Assembly (NCBI GenBank): GCA_002716585.1
Contig: PBBL01000038.1
Span: 1 to 40,893 of the forward strand
DNA length: 40,893 nucleotides
Direction: 5' to 3'
Origin: Myxococcales bacterium
Lineage (GTDB): Bacteria > Myxococcota_A > Bradymonadia > Bradymonadales > GCA-2716585
Numbering within the stretch: position 1 is the stretch's first letter; every line of letters begins with the position of its first letter. Both the position numbers and the translations under genes were made by a program. Positions 1-7,808 of the stretch are shown here, piece by piece. Under the pieces are notes generated by a model, which saw only the letters and a program-made list of their open reading frames with translations, had not been told where the DNA came from and made no database searches.

Positions 1-531
1 CAGGCCGAGCAGGGCGCCCAGCCGGGCAACGTCAACAACTTCCAGGGGCGCTACATCATCCGACACGCCTGGACCGGCCCCATCGCCTGCCAGAACCCCG
101 TCCGCGGCCGCTGGGGCGGCCCTCCGGCGGGCAAGTCGAACCCCGGGCCGGTGGCCGCGGAGGATCTGGGCATGGTCAAGCGCGGCGGGGTGCGGCTCGC
201 CAACCTGACGCTCCAGGACATCCCCGCGCTGAAGATGAAGGCCGACGTCGATATGGCCGACATCATGACAGGCAAGAAGACCATGCCCAGCTACGTCCCC
301 TCCAAGGAGCCCATCCAGGAGACGCCCCAAGCGCCTCCGACCGACAAGGCCCCGAAGGGCGACGCCCCGGCTGATGACAAGCCCGCGGCGCCGGGCGGCG
401 AGGCCCCGGCGCCCTCCCCTGAGGCCGCGGAGGAGGGGTGCGCCGCCGCGCCGGGAGCCCCGGGGAGCGGCTTGACGCTGCTGGCGCTGCTGCTGGCGGT
501 CGGTATCGTGCGCGCGTCACGGCGGCCCTGA
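1..531 (+). CDS. C-terminal part of a DUF2330-type surface protein with MYXO-CTERM-like tail (5' truncated)
   Basis: The reading frame is open from the first base, so the start lies upstream; 176 residues are visible. The first ~45 residues contain the pattern NNFQGRYIIRHAWTG followed by a Trp-Gly-Gly-Pro-Pro end. I recognise this as the C-terminus of DUF2330 proteins, which are secreted proteins common in Myxococcota. After it comes a Pro/Ala/Glu-rich spacer and then a three-part tail: a Gly-Cys pair (EEGCAAAPG), a hydrophobic stretch (LTLLALLLAVGIV) and a short basic end (RASRRP). This matches the MYXO-CTERM sorting signal, which is thought to be cut after transport and to leave the protein on the cell surface. 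Its end overlaps the end of the convergent downstream gene by 15 bp. The function of DUF2330 is unknown. The family call is fairly sure; the sorting-tail call is based on layout. Confidence 0.75.
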   Translation, partial: QAEQGAQPGNVNNFQGRYIIRHAWTGPIACQNPVRGRWGGPPAGKSNPGPVAAEDLGMVKRGGVRLANLTLQDIPALKMKADVDMADIMTGKKTMPSYVPSKEPIQETPQAPPTDKAPKGDAPADDKPAAPGGEAPAPSPEAAEEGCAAAPGAPGSGLTLLALLLAVGIVRASRRP

Positions 532-1434
532 CTCGACGGGGCACAGGACCGGCTTGCCGTTGTCGGGCGAGCGCTTGTCGCTGTTGGTCGACACGACCCA
601 CCCCACGTCCCCCGTCCGAAGCACCCGAACCCGCCACCACCCATCATCGCGCCCGCCGAGGTCTTCGACGAGGAGCCCGTCGCGCATCACGCGCCCGGGC
701 AGGATTGTGGTGTGCTCGTCGTCGTCCCAGGACGGCCCGTTGCGCAGCGGCAGCCCCGGCGACCGATCCTGGGCGGTGTGGCAGACGCGGTAGAACCAGG
801 CGTTGTTCTCCGGCGAGTGCCGGTCGCATCGGCCGCCCTGGCGTTGGGTGGCCGCGTCGGCGGACCAGGCGCTCAGCGCCTCGGCCACCTCGGGCTCGAC
901 CAGCGCCGCCTCGACCGACTGGACGCTCTCCAGCACGAACCCGCCCTCGCGGACGCGGAACGTGTAGATCTCGTCCAGGTCGTACTCCAGCTGCCCGGGG
1001 ACCCGGCACACGAGCCCCTCACACACCATCGCGTCGAGCGCGCGCTCGGCGTCCGCCTTCAGCTCCTGGCTCAGCCGCTCCACCTGGTGGTAGAGCACCT
1101 GACCGCACGCACGCCGCGCCAGCCGGATCGAGCCGTCTGGCTCGGACCGCTCGTCGATCCCCGCGGGTGACCCCGTGTTCGCCTCGGTCAGGAGCAGCCC
1201 CTCCCCCGGGTCGATGAAGTCGCCCAGCATCACCTCACCCTTCGCGAGCTGGTGAAACAGCTCCAGCGGGATCTCCGGGGTCTTCACCGCAGGCGGCGGC
1301 GGGGGATCCTCCGCCGGGGCGACCTCCTCGACGGAGGGCGTCAGCTCATCGAGCGGTGGAGGCGTCGGGGCTCCAGCGCACCCGACGAGCCACACCACCA
1401 GCAACCACCTCGCGTCCACCCCACGCTCCCCCAT
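517..1434 (-). CDS. Lipoprotein with C-terminal SH3-like domain
   Basis: The protein has 305 residues. The start at 1434 is chosen because a strong GAGGAGG ribosome site lies just before it and because it puts a lipoprotein signal (WLLVVWLVGC) at the N-terminus; a longer start at 1482 would bury that signal. Ala at +2 after the lipobox Cys predicts outer-membrane sorting. A Pro/Glu-rich linker follows the Cys. The last ~90 residues contain a pattern with DDGWWRVRV and GDVGWV, typical of bacterial SH3-like domains that bind peptidoglycan or peptides. Between these is an unrecognised region with several Cys. Expression is probably from the divergent promoter at 1474-1502. The lipoprotein call is firm; the SH3 call is moderate and the role is unknown. 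Confidence 0.75.
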   Translation of the reverse strand: MGERGVDARWLLVVWLVGCAGAPTPPPLDELTPSVEEVAPAEDPPPPPAVKTPEIPLELFHQLAKGEVMLGDFIDPGEGLLLTEANTGSPAGIDERSEPDGSIRLARRACGQVLYHQVERLSQELKADAERALDAMVCEGLVCRVPGQLEYDLDEIYTFRVREGGFVLESVQSVEAALVEPEVAEALSAWSADAATQRQGGRCDRHSPENNAWFYRVCHTAQDRSPGLPLRNGPSWDDDEHTTILPGRVMRDGLLVEDLGGRDDGWWRVRVLRTGDVGWVVSTNSDKRSPDNGKPVLCPVESGPP

Positions 1435-1473
1435 GACACCTCCTCGCAGCCCGCGCCTCAGCAACGTCGCCAC

Positions 1474-1502
1474 AATGTACACGGCGGCGAATACGAGGCC
1501 AA
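1474..1502 (-). promoter_or_regulatory. Sigma-70-like promoter for the SH3 lipoprotein gene
   Basis: On the minus strand TTGGCC (1502-1497), a 17-nt spacer and TACATT (1479-1474) form a sigma-70-like promoter about 40 nt before the start at 1434. It faces away from an extended -10 on the other strand a few bases upstream, so the two divergent genes share one short control region. Confidence 0.45.
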
Positions 1503-1507
1503 CTCAG

Positions 1508-1516
1508 TGGTACACT
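1508..1516 (+). promoter_or_regulatory. Extended -10 element (TGGTACACT) for the gene at 1561
   Basis: TG-G-TACACT is an extended -10 hexamer with 44 nt between it and the start codon. No good -35 is visible at 17 nt, as expected for extended -10 promoters. Similar elements precede several other genes in the window. Confidence 0.4.
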
Positions 1517-1560
1517 GACGCGTCACACTCGCCCCGAGGTGCACAACGACGAGGACAACC

Positions 1561-2613
1561 ATGGTGTTCGACCCCAACGCCGCGCTCGAAATCCTCCGCC
1601 ACCACCTGCATGCCGCCGAGCCCGACCTCATCGAGCTGGACGCGCTGCTGGGCGCCGCCTCGACCGAGCCGGAGTTCGCGCTGCTGCAAGACTACCTGAC
1701 CGGGCAGGTCGCCCAGCTCATCGACGCAAAGCACCCCCAGCGCTGGAACCTGGCGCTGCTGCGCCACCGCCACGCCGCGGAGCACCCCCAGACCCCGCCG
1801 CTGTTCAAGATCACCGCCCTGCTCGCGGGCGCGCAGGTCACGGAGGCGGGGGTGCTCGACTGGCTCACGCTCCTGCTCCGTCAACACGGCCTCGTCCCAG
1901 GCGACCTCGCCCGCTGGATCGCCGCCGCGGTGGCCGCCGAGGCGCTCCCCGCCGAGGAGGTCGCGGCGCTGACCCTCACGGCGCTCACCGCCACGGTGGC
2001 CACGACCCCCGCCGGGTCCATCACCCACACGCCCGTCCGCATCTGCACCGTCGTCCGCGGCACCGACAGCTGGGGCGCCCCCGCGCTGCTCGCCCGCCTC
2101 GCCCCCGAGGCGCGGATCACGCCCGAGCGCCACACCGCGGTGTTCACCGCCCTCTCCGAGGCGATCTACGACCAGGGCGCCCCCTGGCTCGTCGACCGCG
2201 CCCGCCTGAGCTGGATCGCCACGCGCGACGTCCGCTACAGCCCCGCCCCGGACTACGCCCAGGTCATGACCATGGCGGCGGCGGTCGCCGAGCTGAGCCT
2301 CCACCGCGACCGCTGGCCCGAGCCCTACCAGGAGGCGATCCACGACCGCTGGGTGGACATCGCCACCCACGCCATGAGCCGCGTCGGCGTCCGCCTCAGC
2401 CCCAACACCTCCACCCCGCACCTGGAGGCCGACGCGACCCTCTACGGCCCCGACGGCTCGCTGGCGCTCCAGTTCGCGCTCGCCACCGCCGAGTCGCTGC
2501 TCGCCGTCGGAGCCCACGAGCGCGCCCAACAGCTCGCCCGTCAGGTCCTGGCCGCCATCAACGCCCTCGGCGCGCCGCACAGCGACCGCCGCTGGGCCAT
2601 GCGGCTGATCTGA
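1561..2613 (+). CDS. Hypothetical protein, mostly helical
   Basis: The protein has 350 residues, no signal peptide and no membrane segment. The ATG has a GAGGA ribosome site 7 nt before it. I do not recognise a family. The sequence is rich in Ala and Leu and looks mainly alpha-helical, with helix-like stretches at about residues 5-60 and 95-150 and a TPR-like end (LATAESLLAVGAHERAQQLA). A central section with the pattern TVVRGTDSW looks more strand-like. It is probably cytoplasmic. It is transcribed away from the SH3 lipoprotein and runs into ada with only 5 bp between the stop codons. Codon use is like its neighbours, so this is a real gene of unknown role. Confidence 0.8.
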   Translation: MVFDPNAALEILRHHLHAAEPDLIELDALLGAASTEPEFALLQDYLTGQVAQLIDAKHPQRWNLALLRHRHAAEHPQTPPLFKITALLAGAQVTEAGVLDWLTLLLRQHGLVPGDLARWIAAAVAAEALPAEEVAALTLTALTATVATTPAGSITHTPVRICTVVRGTDSWGAPALLARLAPEARITPERHTAVFTALSEAIYDQGAPWLVDRARLSWIATRDVRYSPAPDYAQVMTMAAAVAELSLHRDRWPEPYQEAIHDRWVDIATHAMSRVGVRLSPNTSTPHLEADATLYGPDGSLALQFALATAESLLAVGAHERAQQLARQVLAAINALGAPHSDRRWAMRLI

Positions 2614-2618
2614 GGACC

Positions 2619-3698
2619 CTACGCAGGTGAGTCCGGCGACCGCAGCGCCCCCTCGCGCTCCAGCAGGCGCCGCTTGCGCTCCACGCCCCACCGGTACCCG
2701 GAGAGCCCACCATCAGCCCGCACCACCCGATGACACGGGATCGCCACCGCCAGCGTGTTGGCGGCGCAGGCGCCCGCGACCGCCCGGGCCGCCGTGGGCT
2801 TCCCGATCGCCTCCGCCAGCTCGGCGTAGCTCACCGTCGTGCCCGCCGGGATCGCGCGCAGGGCCTGCCAGACCCGCTGCTGAAACGCCGTCCCCCGGAT
2901 GTCGAGGGGCAGCTCTCGCCCCACCCCAGGCTGCTCGACCATCCCGACCACCTGGGCCACGAGCGCCTCAAAGTCGGCGTCGGCGCCCACCAGCTCCGCG
3001 CGGGCGAACCGCCGCTCCAGCTCATGAACCAGCTCCTCCGGGTCGTCCCCCAGCGTGATGGCGCACACCCCGCGCTCGGTCGCCGCCACCAGGATCGCCC
3101 CCAGCGAGCACGCCCCCACCGCGAAGCGGATCCGCTGCGCCGCCCCCTTGCCTCGAAACTCCGTCGGTGTCATCCCAAGCACCTCCTGCGATTGCTCATA
3201 GAACCGCCCTGACGCGTTGTAGCCCGCGCTGTAGATCGCCTCGGTCACGGTGTCCTCCCTCCTCAACGCGCCCTGGACCCGCTCCGCGCGGAGCCGCGCG
3301 GCGTACTGCTTCGGCGTCACGCCCGCGACCGCCTTGAAGACCCGATGCAGGTGCGAGGCGCTCCACCCAGCCAACTCCGCCAGCTCCTGGAGCGTCGGCT
3401 CCTCCTCGCGCTCCTCGATCACGCGGCACAGCGACGCCACCAGCGCCGCCCGGCGCTCCGCCTTCGAGGGCTCCATCGGCTTGCACCGCTTGCAGGGCCG
3501 ATACCCGGCTCGCCGCGCCTCGTCGGGCGCCTCGAAGAACACCACGTGCTCCTCGCGAGCCGCCCGCGACGGGCAGGACGGCTTGCAGTACACCCCCGTC
3601 GTCGTCACCGCGTACACGAACGCCCCATCGGCGCCAGGATCCCGGGCCCGCACCGCGGCGAGCCTGCGCTCACGCACCTCCTCATTCGATCTGGACAC
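2619..3698 (-). CDS. ada: Bifunctional Ada: methylphosphotriester/O6-methylguanine-DNA methyltransferase and regulator
   Basis: The protein has 359 residues, against 354 in E. coli Ada. It removes methyl groups from alkylated DNA in a suicide reaction and, once methylated at its N-terminal Cys, activates repair genes. The N-terminal zinc site is GVYCKPSC plus RPCKRC, then an AraC-type helix-turn-helix (about residues 85-180), then the methyltransferase domain with IPCHRVV. A GTG at 3698 is preferred over ATG at 3716 because GGAGGGAG lies 7 nt before the GTG. That start also puts the four zinc Cys at 38, 42, 69 and 72, the same numbers as in E. coli Ada, and the acceptor Cys at 322 (321 in E. 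coli). The gene stands alone, convergent with the unknown gene. I see no clear Ada box upstream. Confidence 0.93.
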   Translation of the reverse strand: MSRSNEEVRERRLAAVRARDPGADGAFVYAVTTTGVYCKPSCPSRAAREEHVVFFEAPDEARRAGYRPCKRCKPMEPSKAERRAALVASLCRVIEEREEEPTLQELAELAGWSASHLHRVFKAVAGVTPKQYAARLRAERVQGALRREDTVTEAIYSAGYNASGRFYEQSQEVLGMTPTEFRGKGAAQRIRFAVGACSLGAILVAATERGVCAITLGDDPEELVHELERRFARAELVGADADFEALVAQVVGMVEQPGVGRELPLDIRGTAFQQRVWQALRAIPAGTTVSYAELAEAIGKPTAARAVAGACAANTLAVAIPCHRVVRADGGLSGYRWGVERKRRLLEREGALRSPDSPA

Positions 3699-3873
3699 GC
3701 CTCTCCCTCCGGCCATCGGCCTGACACCACCGCCAGGCGCACCCCCAACCTAATCGGGGCGCGCGCTCCTCGCACTCCGGTTCTTGTCATGGTATCCAGA
3801 TTCGCGACCCTGCACAGCGCGAGCCCAGCCTGGACCGCCCCCCACGCCGACTCACGACGTCGCGGGTGCGGCG

Positions 3874-3882
3874 TGCTATACT
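3874..3882 (+). promoter_or_regulatory. Extended -10 element (TGCTATACT) for the hydrolase lipoprotein gene
   Basis: TG-C-TATACT is a near-consensus extended -10 with 69 nt between it and the ATG at 3952, in the 253-bp region between ada and the hydrolase gene. There is no convincing -35. Confidence 0.45.
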
Positions 3883-3951
3883 TCATCCCCAGGCAGGCGC
3901 GGCGCGACCGCTCACCCGCCGTAGGACCCACCCCCGACCCGATCGACGCCC

Positions 3952-5223
3952 ATGTATACGCACAACGCCTTCAACGCCCTCGCGGCGCTCCTTCTTGGTC
4001 AGCTCCTGCTCGTCGGCTGCGGCGACGACCGCGACGACGACCCCTCCATCGCCGGGCAGACCGAGCTGGACGCCGGTGACACGACCGCCCGGGACACCTC
4101 GGAGCAGACGGACGACTCGGGAGAGGTCCAGGATACGTCGATGGACGACGCGTCCATCGACGCCGCGCCGGACACCACGCCGACCCCGGAGCAGTACACC
4201 GAGCCCGGACCCTACGGCATCGGCTTCCAACGCCACGAGATGAGCTACACCCCTGAGGGGGCGCAGGAGCCGCGCACGCTCCGGGTGGTCTTCTGGTACC
4301 CGACCACCGCGACCGACGGGGAGCTGGGCCAGTACGCCGATCTGCTGCCCCGCGAGGGGGTGTTCCTCAACGCGCCGGTCGCGGTGGATGAGGCGGCGCC
4401 CGTGCTGGTCTTCACCCACGGCAGCTCGGCGATCGCCGAGCAGAGCTGGTTCATGGCGGAGTTCTTCGCCACCCACGGCTGGATCGTGGTGGCCATGGAT
4501 CACCCCGGCAACACGCTCTTTGAGCGCGACAACGGGCTCGGGGTTGGCCCCTTCGTCGAGCTGCGACCCCAGGACGTGGTCGCCACCATCGACTACATCG
4601 ACGCGCTCCCCGCCAGCGAGGCGCTCTCGGGGCTGTTCAGCGACGCCCGGCTCGTCTCGGGGCACTCCTTCGGGGGCTACACCGCGCTGGCGGTGGTCGG
4701 CGCCACCTACGACGTCGATAACCTCGACGAGGCCTGCGAGGCCCTCGAACCCAGGAGCTGCGACCTCATCGAGGAGGCCGCCCCCCGCCTGCGCGGCGGC
4801 TACGGCGACCCCCGCCTCAAGGCCGCCATCCCCATGACCCCGGGCGGTTACCTGCTGTTTGGTGAGGGGCTCGCCGACGTCGACGTCCCGGTCCTCTTGA
4901 TGACCGGGGCGCGCGACACGACCCTGCCTGAGCCCGAGGAGGGCGACCCCATCTGGGAGGCCCTCGACGGCCCGGACGCGACCCGCATGGTCTTCCTCAA
5001 CGCCGGGCACATGACCTTCTCCAACCTCTGCGAGGTCGTCCCCAACTTCGCCGAAGACGACGGCTGCGGCGACTCCTTCCTCCCCCCACCTGACGCGCAC
5101 GTCATCATCAACGCCTACAGCCTCGCCTTCGCCCGCGCCCACGTCCTGAACGATCCGCAGGCGATGGCGTGGCTCCAGCAGGGCTTCTTGCTGGACGGCG
5201 AGGTGGAGGTGTTTGAGAAGTAG
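3952..5223 (+). CDS. Alpha/beta-hydrolase lipoprotein (PAF-acetylhydrolase/dienelactone-hydrolase-like)
   Basis: The protein has 423 residues. A lipoprotein signal (ALLLGQLLLVGC) with Gly at +2 predicts an outer-membrane anchor. An Asp/Thr-rich, likely disordered linker to about residue 80 precedes the catalytic domain. The opening pattern with RVVFWYPT and the oxyanion-hole motif FTHGSS resemble secreted PAF-acetylhydrolase-like esterases. A likely catalytic triad is Ser239 in GHSFGG, Asp322 in TGARDTT and His353 in NAGHMTF. Four or more Cys in the second half may form disulfides outside the cytoplasm. The substrate cannot be read from the sequence; an ester or lactone is likely. No ribosome site is obvious before the ATG, but the signal peptide fixes this start. 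It ends 6 bp from the convergent next gene. Confidence 0.88.
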   Translation: MYTHNAFNALAALLLGQLLLVGCGDDRDDDPSIAGQTELDAGDTTARDTSEQTDDSGEVQDTSMDDASIDAAPDTTPTPEQYTEPGPYGIGFQRHEMSYTPEGAQEPRTLRVVFWYPTTATDGELGQYADLLPREGVFLNAPVAVDEAAPVLVFTHGSSAIAEQSWFMAEFFATHGWIVVAMDHPGNTLFERDNGLGVGPFVELRPQDVVATIDYIDALPASEALSGLFSDARLVSGHSFGGYTALAVVGATYDVDNLDEACEALEPRSCDLIEEAAPRLRGGYGDPRLKAAIPMTPGGYLLFGEGLADVDVPVLLMTGARDTTLPEPEEGDPIWEALDGPDATRMVFLNAGHMTFSNLCEVVPNFAEDDGCGDSFLPPPDAHVIINAYSLAFARAHVLNDPQAMAWLQQGFLLDGEVEVFEK

Positions 5224-5229
5224 GGCGTC

Positions 5230-6006
5230 TTACTCGCTCGGGTGATCCGAGGGCGCCCAGAAGATCGAGAGCTTGACGCTGCGGCGCGCCGCCCAGCTCC
5301 GCGCCGCCTCGTCGAAGCGGCTCATGCGGGGCCACAGCTCCTCCTCATAGAAGGTGCGCAGCTCGGCGATGTCGACGTCGCGGATCCGAAAGTTGAGCGT
5401 CCGCGCGAACGCCTCGGGCCGCTCCAGGATGAGCCGCTGCCAGACCGCGTCGCTCAGGTTGTCCAGCAGGCTGTTGAGGCTGCCGATGCGGGCGACCCAG
5501 TCCCCGCGCACCAGCCGCGCCTCCGACTTGACCACCTCAAACACCTCGCGGTCGCCGCTCACCCGCAGCCGCCCTTCTCCCTGCATCTGCTGGAGCGCCG
5601 CGTCGATGTCCTCGTTGTCGTAGTCGGGGAGGCACTGGTGGATCCGCGCCCGGCTCTGCCCGTCGGCCCACAGCAGGAACTCGATCCGCTGTGGCAGCTG
5701 GTGCTCGCGCTCGGGCGCGTAGAAGCTGCCCTTGAGCGCCCGGCTCAGCCGCGCCGTCGTCGGCATCGACACCTCCATCACGTCGCTGGCCTCCCGAAGC
5801 GTCAGCCCCGAGGCCCGCAGCTCATGAAAGTAGGCCAGCTTGAGCCACCGGATCAGCTCGCCGAGGGGCACCTTGAACTGGCGCGCCGTCCTCACCGCGG
5901 GCAACAGCAGCGAATAGATCAGCCGCGCCCGCTCCTCCTCGCTCGGGGTCCTGGGATCGCCGCGGGGCGGCGAGTCGCCGAAGGTGTGTTCTTCATCCCT
6001 GTCCAT
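5230..6006 (-). CDS. Putative helix-turn-helix DNA-binding protein (DUF6502-like)
   Basis: The protein has 258 residues and no signal or membrane segment. The N-terminal half has a helical block (LLPAVRTARQFKVPLGELIR) followed by a pattern typical of a helix-turn-helix, LTLREASDVMEVSMPTTARL. A second helical region at about residues 105-150 ends in a short strand-like hairpin (GRLRVSGDREVFEV). The overall plan recalls DUF6502 proteins, which are thought to be transcription regulators; this is a resemblance, not a proven match. The ATG has a GAGAGGG ribosome site 6 nt upstream. It lies 85 nt downstream of the Cys-rich lipoprotein gene on the same strand, so the two may be co-transcribed. Confidence 0.7.
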   Translation of the reverse strand: MDRDEEHTFGDSPPRGDPRTPSEEERARLIYSLLLPAVRTARQFKVPLGELIRWLKLAYFHELRASGLTLREASDVMEVSMPTTARLSRALKGSFYAPEREHQLPQRIEFLLWADGQSRARIHQCLPDYDNEDIDAALQQMQGEGRLRVSGDREVFEVVKSEARLVRGDWVARIGSLNSLLDNLSDAVWQRLILERPEAFARTLNFRIRDVDIAELRTFYEEELWPRMSRFDEAARSWAARRSVKLSIFWAPSDHPSE

Positions 6007-6091
6007 CTGAGATCCCTCTCGTTGGGTGCTGTCGATTCACGCGCGGCGGTGGCCCGAGGCGACGCCCCGCGCCACCGCCTCCGACCGGTGC

Positions 6092-7531
6092 TCAGAACGC
6101 GTCGCACGCCCAGTTGAGCGGCGGGCAGTTCTCGCACTGCCCCGGCTCGCGCTCCTCCTCAGGGACGAAGCAGGCGCCGCCGCACACCTCCAGCACGTCA
6201 CCGGTCGCCCCGTCCAGGTAGTAGTAGGGGCCGTCCGCCGCCGAGCCGCAGTCCACCCCCACCAGCGACCCACACAGCCGCTCCACGCGGCAGTCCGGCC
6301 CACCGAGCGCCGACAGGTCGATCGCCTCCTCCGCGCACGCGCAGCTCGCCGCGTCCTCGTCGCACAGCACCTGCTGGCCCTCCTCGGGGAAGCAGCCGAG
6401 CAGCAGATCACACGGGCTCCAGCCCTCCATGCAGGCCTCCTGCCCGTTCACGCACCCGGGCTCGGTCTGGAACGACTCGCCCTCCCGGCAGCAGGCCTCG
6501 ATCGGCTCCTCCGCCGGGGCGCACTCCAGCGTGCAGCACACGAGCGCCGCGTCATCGCAGCTCGCCCCCTCGTCTTCGACGATGAGGCCGTCGCGCTCAC
6601 CGCAGATCCCCACGCCCCAGCACGACCCGCCGGCGTCGGCGCAGCCTTCGGTCGTCGGGTTGGGCGTACGGTTGCTGCCGTTGTACCCCTCGCAGGTCCA
6701 GCCGATGCTCGGGCAGTTCTCGCACTCGCCCGGATCCAGCTCCGACACCGGCTGGAAGCACACCCCGCCGCAGGCATCCACGATCTCCCCCGTCTCGCCG
6801 TTCAGGTAGTAGTAGGGGCCGTCCGCCGCCGAGTTGCAGTCCACCCCCACCAGCGTCCCGCAGGCGCGATCGACGCGGCAGCCGCTGCCGATCATCGCCC
6901 CTTCAATCGCCTCCTCGATGCACGCGCAGTCCTCGCCGTCGCCGCACTCACGCAGGACCCCCTCCTCGGGGAAGCAGGAGCCGTTGGTCGTCCCGTTCGA
7001 CGTGCCGCTCGTCCCGTTCGACGTGCCGCTTGTCCCGTTGGACGTGCCGTTGGACGTGCCGTTGGACGTCCCATTGGACGTGCCGCTCGTCCCGTTCGAG
7101 GTCCCGTTGGACGTGCCGTTCGACGTCCCGCCCCGATCCTCGCACGCGCCATCGACGCACTCCTGGCCCAGCTCGCAGAGCACGGCGCTGCACGCCCCGT
7201 CCGGCGCCCGCTCCGGGTACAGCTCCCGCAGCCGCTCCTGCGCCGCCTCGGACAGCTCGCCGTCGCTCGTGCAGACGACCAGGTCGCCCCAGACGCGCCC
7301 CTCGGGCAGCTCCTCCGGGCACAGGAACCCCTCCTCGGTGATCGTCCCAGCCTCGAAGCTGCACAACGACCGCCCCATCACCTCGATCAGGGTCCCGTCG
7401 CCGCACGACACGCCCTCGTCCGAGCCCGTGTCGTCCTGGCACCCCGCCGCGCCCCACATCAGGATCGCCGCGGCGGCCACACACCACCAGCCTCGACCCA
7501 ACACCTTCCGCTCTGTATCGCTCGTCTTCAC
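6092..7531 (-). CDS. Cys-rich lipoprotein with duplicated module and Gly-Thr-Ser-Asn linker
   Basis: The protein has 479 residues from a GTG at 7531, chosen because GGAGGTGA lies just upstream and because it places a lipoprotein signal (AAAAILMWGAAGC) near the N-terminus; an ATG at 7570 is less likely. Gln at +2 predicts the outer membrane. The order is: a Cys-containing N-terminal region, a low-complexity linker of GTSNGT units (about 134-184), module 1 (about 186-285), another Cys-rich section, and module 2 (380-479). The two modules share CFPEEG, a CRVxRxCGxLVGVDC core, SAADGPYYYL and CENCP, so they arose by duplication. The many Cys suggest disulfides outside the cytoplasm. I do not recognise the module. 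A surface or adhesive role is only a guess. Confidence 0.85.
   Translation of the reverse strand: MKTSDTERKVLGRGWWCVAAAAILMWGAAGCQDDTGSDEGVSCGDGTLIEVMGRSLCSFEAGTITEEGFLCPEELPEGRVWGDLVVCTSDGELSEAAQERLRELYPERAPDGACSAVLCELGQECVDGACEDRGGTSNGTSNGTSNGTSGTSNGTSNGTSNGTSNGTSGTSNGTSGTSNGTTNGSCFPEEGVLRECGDGEDCACIEEAIEGAMIGSGCRVDRACGTLVGVDCNSAADGPYYYLNGETGEIVDACGGVCFQPVSELDPGECENCPSIGWTCEGYNGSNRTPNPTTEGCADAGGSCWGVGICGERDGLIVEDEGASCDDAALVCCTLECAPAEEPIEACCREGESFQTEPGCVNGQEACMEGWSPCDLLLGCFPEEGQQVLCDEDAASCACAEEAIDLSALGGPDCRVERLCGSLVGVDCGSAADGPYYYLDGATGDVLEVCGGACFVPEEEREPGQCENCPPLNWACDAF
6981..7130 (-). repeat. In-gene tandem repeat coding for Gly-Thr-Ser-Asn linker
   Basis: About 150 bp of near-repeats of a short unit (GACGTGCCGTTG and variants) code for GTSNGT/GTSGTSNGT on the minus strand. 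Unit number is likely to vary between strains by slippage. It separates the N-terminal region from the first Cys-rich module. Confidence 0.9.
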
Positions 7532-7606
7532 GTTCGTCACCTCCAATGTTCTTCGCAGCGTCTCAGGCACACACGCACTCGACGCTCGCCCGCACCCCTT
7601 TTTTTA

Positions 7607-7649
7607 ATCACCCGCGATAAAAATCGCAAGATCTTTTATCATGAGTGAT
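7607..7649. promoter_or_regulatory. AT-rich imperfect inverted repeat upstream of the Cys-rich lipoprotein gene
   Basis: Arms at 7607-7622 and 7634-7649 are 16 nt each and match at 13 positions when inverted, with an 11-nt centre. The patch is strikingly AT-rich against the surrounding GC-rich DNA and is flanked by a T-run (7599-7605). It sits about 75-120 bp before the GTG at 7531. The minus strand carries a weak TTGCGA/TTAAAA promoter-like pair across it. It could be an operator or a promoter hairpin. The remaining space from 7532 to 7808 shows no gene. Confidence 0.5.
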
Positions 7650-7808
7650 AGAAACCTCCTCAGACACACGCACACCACGGCGCCTGGTGTGCGTCCTGGC
7701 TGCCCCTGTCACCTCCCTCGACGCAGACAACTCAGTCGCCTCGACGAGCCCCCCTCGCGCAAGCGGAAGAGGGACGCGTTGGGGTCGGCCATCGCGCCCT
7801 TGATGGAG

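Noticed and set aside
1504..2691. Long open frame on the minus strand opposite the unknown gene and ada end
   Set aside because: It runs antisense to genes with clear motifs and is Gly/Arg/Ala-rich, as GC-rich shadow frames are. Many such frames occur across the window.
7597..7649. Rho-independent terminator
   Set aside because: The T-run is on the wrong side of the dyad for the plus strand, and on the minus strand the dyad is upstream of a gene and followed by A-residues.
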